Assembly: GCA_021307315.1 (NCBI GenBank)
Contig: JAJSPD010000013.1
Location: 186,001 to 250,000, forward strand
Direction of reading: 5' to 3'
From: Bisporella sp. PMI_857
Taxonomy: Eukaryota; Ascomycota; Leotiomycetes; Helotiales; Helotiaceae
DNA length: 64,000 nt
Shown here: positions 57,278 through 64,000 of the stretch, one piece after another
Numbering within the stretch: position 1 is the first letter of the stretch
Layout of the letters: each line of letters begins with the position of its first letter
Translations under genes and position numbers: made by a program
Notes under the pieces: generated by a model
Database searches by the model: none
The model's input: the letters and a program-made list of their open reading frames with translations, nothing else
Told to the model about the DNA's origin: nothing

Positions 57278-58121
57278 ATGGCACCACCCTCACAGATCCT
57301 GCGTATGGCGCGCCCGGCCTTCCGCTCTCAGTTCGTGAACGGCGCGGCGAGGAAGACGGGCTTCACGTTTCGGACACAGGGCACGGCGAGGTTCCAGAGC
57401 AGTGCGGCGGCACCAGAGATCAAGGTGCAGCAGAGCTGGTTTAAGAGGATGTGGGATAGCCCTATTGGACTGAAGACTGTGCATTTCTGGTATGTCTGCG
57501 TTGAGTCATGGAGATATCGGGGATATTAGGATGGGAGATGCTTGTGAAGGGAATTTGTTGAATGAATGCTAATAGAAATATAGGGCTCCGGTTATGAAGG
57601 TACGTTATTACATCTTAGGATGACATAAAGGGAGAATTGGCGGAGAGAGGAATAGGAGGACAATTTGAAGGGAACCTGCAGGAGAAATAGAGGGTTTAAC
57701 AGATATAAAGAAATGCTGACAGGAAGCAGTGGTGCATCGTCATAGCAGGCATCTCAGATCTTTACCGTCCCGCTGAAAAGCTTTCTCTCACCCAGAACCT
57801 CGCACTCACAGCCACCGGCGCCATCTGGACCCGATGGTGCTTCATCATCAAGCCTAGAAATATCTTGTACGTCCTCCGCTTGCCCTGCCCAACCCCTAGC
57901 ACACATCGTACTAGAAACCAGAGACAGAAAGATAGCATCTAACAAGAATTAGGTTGGCAACTGTAAATTTCTTCCTCGGACTCGTCGGCGTCATCCAAGT
58001 CAGCCGCATTGTGAGCTACAACTACAGCCAAAAGGGCGAGAGCGCGACCGAGCAGCTTGCTGAGGCAAAGGAGAGTGTGAAGGAAACGGCGAAGGAGATC
58101 GAGGGTGCTATCAAGTCATAG
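57278..58121 (+). CDS. Mitochondrial pyruvate carrier subunit (MPC2/3 type)
   Basis: Inner-membrane protein that imports pyruvate into mitochondria as part of a hetero-oligomer. Exons 57278-57489, 57584-57599 (16 nt), 57730-57866 and 57953-58121 give 177 aa. A mitochondrial-targeting-like basic N-terminus is followed by WFKRMWDSPIGLKTVHFWAP, VMKWCIVIAGISDLYRPAEK, LSLTQNLALTATGAIWTRWC, IIKPRNILLATVNFFLGLVG, which are the MPC blocks. The length exceeds yeast MPC2 (129) because of the N-terminal extension and a charged C-terminal helix (EQLAEAKESVKETAKEI). The tiny exon encodes APVMK and is required for the conserved block. Confidence 0.93.
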
Positions 58122-59835
58122 ATGTCCTGATCTCGGATTTCTGGCTGGTGCAAACAAAGTATAGAGGACAAGAGGAGAGAAGATAATATTGCGTGGCGTT
58201 GTGACTTTTATAGTGACTACCGGGGAGGCGAATATCATACGGATGCCGAGTATGGCTTTTCTGCGCAGAGGAGCGCAATAAACGTCTAAAATTAGTGAAT
58301 AGGGAGCTTGTACAATATTTTCTTGCTGCTTTGTGCCTTTCCTGCAAGTGCTGCATTATACCGTTTTCCTTAAAATGCTTTCTGCAAATAAATGTATACA
58401 TTTGGATTTGTAAGGCATGATTAGTTCAATGCTCAAGCTACCACGATATGCTAGGAATACCAGTATTACTTAACACAACTCTCTTTTAGGTTGATTACGC
58501 GTTTTAATCATCCACGAACCTCATAAAAAGAACCTCCATAACGATTTCCCTTCCCAATAACCCATACGACAGCAGGATCTACCTTTGTGCTCTCTGACCA
58601 AAGCCACAGTACCATCCTCCCAAGGACCCCCAGCAAGCCATGTCCTCGTTGCTCGTCCTTCCAACTCCCAGCATCGTGCTAGCATCTTTGTTATCTCCAC
58701 CCTTGCAGAGGGCCGTGTTTCTGGCGCTGGGACGGTGGTCTCTCTTCGTCGCTGATATACGCCTGCGCCTAAACCGTTTAACCTATATATATCGCCCTGC
58801 TTGACCACTAGATTCCTGGCTTGGGTTCTTGTTGATTGGAGGTGCCGGGTTTCTAATGAGCGAGGGGAATAGGCGAGGATATCTGCTTGGATGGGCCTTT
58901 GCGAATGGAAAAGAAAGAAAATATGGGCAGTGGCTGAGCGATAGAGAAATGTCGCTATGACAGTAAGGTAGCTGGTTGAGCACATTGATAGTAGCTTGCG
59001 TTTCCCATTAGATAGGTCTTGATTGAGACCTGGCTCTCTAGTCGTGAGCTGTGGTCTCGATGAAGGGCTAAGTGCAAGGATCACTTTAAGTAGTTCTCGT
59101 CGTGATGAGAGTTGAGATTTTTATTTATTTATGTGAGATGATAGTGGAGGGCTTCCAAAACGTTGATATTTGGAATGAAGGTTTCTTAGGATTGTGCTGG
59201 ATTTGAGGGTGTGGTTGCGGTAAGTTTGGTGATGTAGTCACCGGAAAGTATGGTAGTTGGATATGCTCAGGCTAGATATTAATATGATTGATAGCTTGAC
59301 CACTGGACTTATTTTCTGGGAATGTTTTTTTTTGATCCGGAGGCATGAGGGCGCTAGGTATATGGATGTGAAGCGGTAAGAGACTGTCGAGTGGTCTTTC
59401 AGCTTAATCATGAGGTATATGCTTCATATGTATGGATAGTTGGTATATCAACATAGGTTGCTTGAATGAGTACTTCTTAGTTCCAGGAACAGGAGGATAG
59501 AGGAAGATAGCTTCCACTGTGTACAGTATAATCTAGTCCCCAGCATAGAACTAAGGTTGGAGTTTAATAATGGACGCTCTACGTAATAACAGCAATTTTA
59601 TTGCATGGTTTATCATACAACGCCTCTCCGCCATGCCAAAACGCCTGTTATATATGAATACCTCTGCCAATGCAAGGCGACATACGAAGCCCGGCCGAAC
59701 GCCATCTAATGCATGTTTTTGCTCGCTCCGCCTACACATGCAAGAATCATTTAGTAATCGAAGAACCCATATCTTACCTTTCGTCCTAGTTTACGTACCC
59801 TGCTTCCATATCAACCGTCAAGCCAATAGATACTA
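58122..59835. other. Intergenic region with one doubtful ORF
   Basis: About 1.7 kb. It holds the 3' ends of the pyruvate carrier and Sgf11-like genes. A doubtful minus-strand ORF is listed separately. The stretch 59260-59560 is AT-rich without visible features. Confidence 0.4.
58521..58985 (-). CDS. Doubtful ORF of 154 codons
   Basis: From the first ATG at 58985 the frame is open for 154 codons; the longer frame begins with GTG. The C-terminal half is Arg/Trp/Glu-rich (CWELEGRATRTWLAGGPW) and looks protein-like, but no family is recognised, there is no intron evidence, and the N-terminal half has no clear character. It could be real or chance. Confidence 0.25.
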   Translation of the reverse strand: MCSTSYLTVIATFLYRSATAHIFFLFHSQRPIQADILAYSPRSLETRHLQSTRTQARNLVVKQGDIYRLNGLGAGVYQRRRETTVPAPETRPSARVEITKMLARCWELEGRATRTWLAGGPWEDGTVALVREHKGRSCCRMGYWEGKSLWRFFL

Positions 59836-61094
59836 TCACTCATTGGGCGATGACAAAGTCTGGCTTGATTCGGGAGAGTCTCCATCACCATTAGCTTTCC
59901 CATTGCTTCTCATCTTGACCACATCCGGGGGTAATGGAGGCAAAGCTGTGCCGTACTTCCACTTCTTCTTCGGCACAAGATTCAACGAGTTCTTCTTCTT
60001 TATGACTAGTTTGTTGGTTGGTGCCTTCTTTTTGGGCTCAACTGATATCGTTGTGCCATACTCCCCATCTCCATCGTCGTCGTTGTCTTCATCCTCATCA
60101 TCTGAATTCGGCGCTTTGCTCTCGAAACTCAATTTTGACGATGAGAGTTGGCTGGAAGACTTCATCATTTTCGGCGCCTTAAGCTTCGTCACTGCGCTCT
60201 TCTTAGTGAGCTTCTTTTTCTTGACTGGCGAGTCGGAGTCTTCGTCCTCATCTATAGAGCGCTTGCTCGGGCTAGTCTTCCCATTGCCAGAGCCCGGAAC
60301 TGGCGTGCCATTTCGACTTCCAGCCCGACTATCACTTCCATTTTGTATCTGCATATTTGCCGATCTTGCAGCACTCCGGCCACCTCCTCCAATGCACCGG
60401 TTCATGTGTCGCACCATCCTGTGAATAAGAACATGCTTATTACAGTTGTTGCACTTGGCATGCGGAAATGGGATGTTCTGACGAGGTGCGTCTGGTGGTG
60501 GAGTTCCATTATTTTCTTGTGCCTTTGTTTCTACCTCTACCCTCTTCTTCCCTCGCCCTACGTTCTCCTTGAATGTCTGACCGTATATATCGTAGTCTGG
60601 CTTGTCTATAAAGGGCCGCGCTTTACAGTACTTATCGAGACTAAGCGCCGGCTTTTGGGCTCCTTTGCCATCGATCGGGTGCAGAAGCCGTGGGAGATAA
60701 CACTTTGGGCATAGTAGCTCGGTTGAAGTTTGCAGAGGATTCTTGACTAGTAGCACCTGTCCATCTCTGTATACTGCCCCTTCTGTCTGGACCTCGGCCT
60801 CCTCTTCCCCGGGCAGGCCCAAATCTCGTGCCCGATTCTCGATCTCGATTGCCGCAGAATTTGCAAGGGCCTGTTTTTCTTCTCGGTGAGTTTCTAGGCA
60901 TATATCATGAATGATGTTGTAGAAAACATCCTCTAAGACAGCGGTAGTCTGAGTATCCGTCAGCTAGTGCGTTTCCGAGCAGGTAGAAGTAATTTGCTAA
61001 TTAAAAAACATACCAATTGCTGCATCGGAGTGGGAGGGCCATCTTGGTCAGAAGATAATATGCCGATGGGCGCAAAGGTATCGTCTTCGGTCAT
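59836..61094 (-). CDS. SAGA-associated factor Sgf11-like subunit
   Basis: Predicted subunit of the SAGA histone deubiquitinase module, where Sgf11 helps hold Ubp8 to the nucleosome. Exons 61094-61014 and 60963-59836 give 402 aa. The Sgf11-type zinc finger is at about 198-217: Cys198, Cys201, His213, Cys217 in CNNCNKH...MVRHMNRC, followed by the basic GRSAARSANMQ expected after it. The protein is much longer than yeast Sgf11 (99 aa), as in other filamentous fungi, with a second Cys pair (CPKC, 112/115; Cys140) before it and a long Lys/Ser/Asp-rich tail. The start is the ATG at 61094; the upstream frame begins with TTG. It is head-to-head with the acetyltransferase gene. Confidence 0.82.
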
Positions 61095-61544
61095 CTTGAA
61101 TGTGCTCTCGAGACCAGGCTGGAGGACAATTTGTAGGGGTGTCAAGAAAATGGGGAAGGATTAATATAAGGTTTGATGGGGGTTGTAGGATTAATGATGA
61201 GGGATTAACATTAAATTCTGGTTCATGCTTGACATTTAAAGCGAGCAGCGTCTTGAAATCATAGTTGTTCTGGTCGAAATGAGCACGATAAGATAGTTTG
61301 GGTAGGAGACCATTTGCAGCTTGCTGCAGCTTGAAACTGGTGATATTGGGCAGAATTTAAGGTTTTGCGCTATGTCCCACTTCCATTCACCGCCCTCACA
61401 CCCACTTCGTGCGGGCCACCATTACGGATCTTGTCGTTTGGCATTGCTGTGGTTTCTGCAGGTTTACTTGTCAACAAAAATACGGAGAACTGCGAATAGC
61501 TTCATGCTTTGCCTGTGAGCCTATTGCTTTGGCCTTGGCACAAG
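61095..61544. promoter_or_regulatory. Divergent promoter region, Sgf11-like and Naa50-like genes
   Basis: 450 bp between head-to-head genes; both promoters are expected here. No specific element recognised. Confidence 0.5.
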
Positions 61545-62600
61545 ATGGATTCGAATTCCAATAGCGCGCCCAAATCCATAAACACTCGTGCCGTTCAACC
61601 ATCCATACGCTCGTTCTTCCAACCCCGAACCCCACAATACTCGGCACCACCAGGAACAGCTCCATCAGGGACGCCAGCTTCACCACCTCCTTTTTCTCTG
61701 TCACAGCCTCCTACAGCAGCTTCTCATGGCGTTCCTCGATCATCGAGTACTCTGCCGCCACAGGCGTGCATATCTAAAATTGAACCACACCACGTTCAAC
61801 CTTTGCGTCGCATAAATTCTCTTCTCCTTCCCATGAACTACCCTGACAGTTTCTACCACAAGATCTCCGAACCATCGCCCGCAAATTTCTCTCGCGTTAT
61901 CTTATGGCTCGACTCACATAATTCTGAGCCAAAGGTAGTCGGTGGTATTGTATGCCGACTCGATCCCTCTCTTGCACCGGAATCCACTCAGAACAACCTA
62001 ATTCATATACCTGGGAGCTTCGATATATACCTTCAGTCCCTAGCACTTCTGTCGCCGTATCGAGGGCATGGTTTAGCGAATGAAGCACTGCAAGCTATCA
62101 TAACTGCAGCAACAGAGCAGAAGGAGTTATATATAAGAGAGCTGTATGCACATGCATGGACTGAGAGTGAGGAAGCGTTAAAATGGTATGCTGGGCGTGG
62201 TTTCAAACAAGATGAGCAAATAATTTCGGGCTACTACCGACGACTCAAACCAGATACTGCATGGATTCTAAGACGGAAACTAAATCCTTCTGATCATTTT
62301 CAGACTTTGTCAGCACAACAGAAGACTGGTACTTCTCCAACGAAATCGGACTCTGTTCCAGAAGAAATAAAAGCCAGACCGGATGCTGCAATACATGCGA
62401 AGTCCTTTCAAGACAGACGGCCGGATATGGAATGGAATGATTTACCGGATGATGTTCTTCGAAACCCGCGTCTGAAACCCCCAGGACTAAAGAGCGCAGA
62501 TGGTAGTGCGGCTAGCTCGAGGAGTAGTTCAAAAAGCGGTATGGAAGGTAAAGCGGGGAAGAAGAAGAGGCAGTATCCTGCTGCCGCGTTCGGATCGTGA
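61545..62600 (+). CDS. GNAT acetyltransferase, Naa50-like, with PIP-box-like N-terminus
   Basis: Single-exon gene for a 351-aa GNAT N-acetyltransferase. The core (about 75-265) matches the Naa50 pattern: PMNYPDSFYHKI, VVGGIVCRLD, YLQSLALLSPYRGHGLANEA with the acetyl-CoA loop RGHGLA at 173-178, the helix ALKWYAGRGFKQ and YYRRLKPDTAWILRRKL near the end of the domain. Naa50 acetylates protein N-termini, often Met-starting, and affects sister chromatid cohesion in animals. Before the core is a disordered Pro/Ser-rich stretch starting with QPSIRSFF (residues 18-25), which exactly fits the PCNA-interaction box Qxx(I/L/M)xx(F/Y)(F/Y). The C-terminus is Lys/Ser-rich, with GKKKRQYP. The ATG at 61545 is used because the longer frame begins with TTG. 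The PIP box is inference from motif only. Confidence 0.85.
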   Translation: MDSNSNSAPKSINTRAVQPSIRSFFQPRTPQYSAPPGTAPSGTPASPPPFSLSQPPTAASHGVPRSSSTLPPQACISKIEPHHVQPLRRINSLLLPMNYPDSFYHKISEPSPANFSRVILWLDSHNSEPKVVGGIVCRLDPSLAPESTQNNLIHIPGSFDIYLQSLALLSPYRGHGLANEALQAIITAATEQKELYIRELYAHAWTESEEALKWYAGRGFKQDEQIISGYYRRLKPDTAWILRRKLNPSDHFQTLSAQQKTGTSPTKSDSVPEEIKARPDAAIHAKSFQDRRPDMEWNDLPDDVLRNPRLKPPGLKSADGSAASSRSSSKSGMEGKAGKKKRQYPAAAFGS

Positions 62601-63527
62601 TACTTGTTTTTGTAGGCGAGCATTATTATGTAAATGATTAGATGTAGGGTTATACGCCAGATTATGTAGACACGATATAATTTTTGGGAAGGAACCGGAA
62701 AAGACCATGGGCTTAGACATCGGGATAAGAAAAATCTCACCAGACATTGTAAAGATTTGTCAACCATAACATAAGAGGCTGAGAATTGCTTTGATATTCG
62801 ATGCATTCTACGGGTTGTACGCAATAACGAATTGTTACCTATGGATTGAGCGTGTCAAATATATCTTAGTAGAAGACGTTATGGAAATCAAGCCGAATTG
62901 AGTGTCTTTAGAGATACAATGATTATCCTAATACTGCACCTTTTTTTATGTGACTGCCCCTATTTTAGGCGACCGGCAATTGCGGGAGCGGCTCGGGCCG
63001 TAATCGCGGAAGTCCATCGGATGACTCCTATATTGTCACCAGGCCTCCATACAATGTTCTCCACAATACACAGAGAAAAATCCTATAAAATACGTTTAAA
63101 ATTTCATATACACCATATTTGTTCGTTCCCTTTTGCATGGTAAGTGACGATCGCTTTCTCACTATGATGTAGATACGAGCTAATCACTTCCCTTTCCCGT
63201 GCCTCTTGGCTCGAGAGGACGCTGGGGGAGCTGAGGTGGGAGCGGGTTCTGAAGATGACATAAATACAGTAGATTGATTATTCTAAGATTTATATCGTTG
63301 GGGATAAAAGGCTTTGTTGTTCCAGAGGCAATAGGAGAAGGGGAAACAGCGGATGTTGAGATCTGACTACTACTCTAATACACTTTAGTCAGGACACGAT
63401 TTTATTCGTGAGAACTAGGCATATAGCATATATTAATATTGAACGCACCAATAACTCTACAAGGCATAAATAGAACACTTCACTACTTTTAGGACAAACA
63501 CTGTATCAACGCTATAGTACAATTGAC
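62601..63527. other. Convergent intergenic
   Basis: 3' ends of the acetyltransferase gene and the rhodopsin-domain gene. No other gene is supported. A plus-strand frame at 62898-63143 has no motif. Confidence 0.45.
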
Positions 63528-64000
63528 TCAGACCATCTGCTGAACATCAATATCAAACTCCCTCTGCATTCGGATCCCCCCATGCTCTTCCATTTTCCCA
63601 TCTCCCCCACCCTCCACGACTGTGTTAATTCCATTTCGTCTATCCATCCATTGTTCATCACCCCTCAACACCTCCAGATTATAATACTGCCCATTTTTCC
63701 TATCCGTCGCCACCAACGCTTCGGGATCGCTATCATTATTCGTCATTATATGGACATGACTCTTAGAATGGGTCACCGTTTGCGCCGTATATTTGAATGC
63801 TGAATGCGAGTTAGAATTGTTCGAGGAGCCAGAGACACTCTTCGTGAAGCGGTAGAAAACGGATCGCTCATGCCGCACGGCGAGGGCAGCCGACGGCATG
63901 CAGGCGCAGATTATACCAATGAACATCTCATAAGAAGTGGTTATGATCACCGGCGAGATCTCCCAGAGGCCGTATGTAGTGTGGATGAGTCGATCTCTAT
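63528..64000 (-). CDS. Fungal rhodopsin-domain membrane protein, C-terminal part
   Basis: Partial: the gene enters from beyond the right edge, so only the last about 157 codons are seen. The visible part holds the final membrane segment and tail: LIHTTYGLWEISPVIITTSY and GIICACMPSAALAVRH, typical of the end of the fungal rhodopsin-domain (Pth11/SAT-related) integral membrane family, where WxxxE plus the Cys-x-Pro-x-x-hydrophobic block marks the seventh helix. The cytoplasmic tail is Ser/Asn-rich with a Gly/Arg-rich end. Function is unknown; relatives are surface receptors or unassigned membrane proteins. The frame is open to the window edge. Confidence 0.8.
   Translation of the reverse strand, partial: RDRLIHTTYGLWEISPVIITTSYEMFIGIICACMPSAALAVRHERSVFYRFTKSVSGSSNNSNSHSAFKYTAQTVTHSKSHVHIMTNNDSDPEALVATDRKNGQYYNLEVLRGDEQWMDRRNGINTVVEGGGDGKMEEHGGIRMQREFDIDVQQMV

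Noticed and set aside
59570..60424. A 284-codon plus-strand frame over the Sgf11-like gene
   Set aside because: Ser/Phe-rich antisense of the Lys/Asp/Ser-rich tail; the minus strand carries the zinc-finger protein.
1..64000. CRISPR arrays, bacterial operons, rRNA or clear tRNA genes
   Set aside because: No spaced direct repeats, no ribosome-binding-site-led gene strings, and no cloverleaf with a convincing GGTTCRANNCC arm was found by eye. A tool such as a covariance-model search would be needed to exclude a tRNA fully.

Overview
This window comes from a filamentous ascomycete (Pezizomycotina; a Leotiomycetes-like plant-associated fungus is a guess). The reasons are many genes split by 44-170 bp introns with GTAAGT-type donors and CTAAC/CTGAC-type branch sites, fungal-only families (Zn2Cys6 regulator, TRI12-type exporter, UNC93-like and amino-acid permeases, fungal rhodopsin-domain protein), a cutinase, and AT-rich gene-poor stretches holding solo-LTR-like insertions. 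I rebuilt most genes exon by exon. Almost every joined model closes in frame with canonical splice sites, and the exon joins given in the entries are my own reading of the sequence.

Layout. 0-17.7 kb is an accessory-looking stretch: UNC93-like transporter, AT-rich DNA with a 142-bp LTR-like insertion, a decayed oxidoreductase fragment next to an intact FAD oxidoreductase, a haloacid-dehalogenase-like hydrolase, a 12-exon amino-acid permease, an 871-aa protein of unknown function with a propeller-like C-terminus, and a second, inverted LTR-like insertion. 17.7-34 kb holds a secretory and environmental set: ankyrin-repeat protein, a small GPI-like protein with three Cys/His/Trp motifs, an unknown 204-aa protein, cutinase, a TAP-like secreted alpha/beta hydrolase, a Zn2Cys6 regulator and a monocarboxylate-type MFS transporter. 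34-64 kb is mostly conserved housekeeping: SEACAT subunit Mtc5/WDR59, Ubc13, a TRI12-type exporter, an Osh1/2-type oxysterol-binding protein, an RGS/Rax1-like membrane protein, a DUF1348 NTF2-fold protein, a PMP20-type peroxiredoxin, complex I subunit NDUFA2, a mitochondrial pyruvate carrier, a SAGA Sgf11-like subunit, a Naa50-like acetyltransferase and the C-terminal part of a rhodopsin-domain membrane protein that runs off the right edge.

How the genes relate. Several pairs are head-to-head on short shared promoters (Mtc5/Ubc13; NDUFA2/MPC, both mitochondrial; Sgf11/Naa50). Cutinase and the TAP-like hydrolase are neighbouring secreted enzymes, and the Zn2Cys6 regulator lies beside the MFS transporter it might control. 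There is no polyketide or peptide synthase backbone, so no classical secondary-metabolite cluster is claimed. The observations I rate highest are the metal-site-like repeat protein whose first two repeats are split by introns at the same codon, a PCNA-binding-box-like motif at the N-terminus of the Naa50-like acetyltransferase, the decayed paralogue fragment beside the FAD oxidoreductase, the LTR insertion whose target duplication contains the start codon of a possible small gene, and two predicted GC-AG introns.
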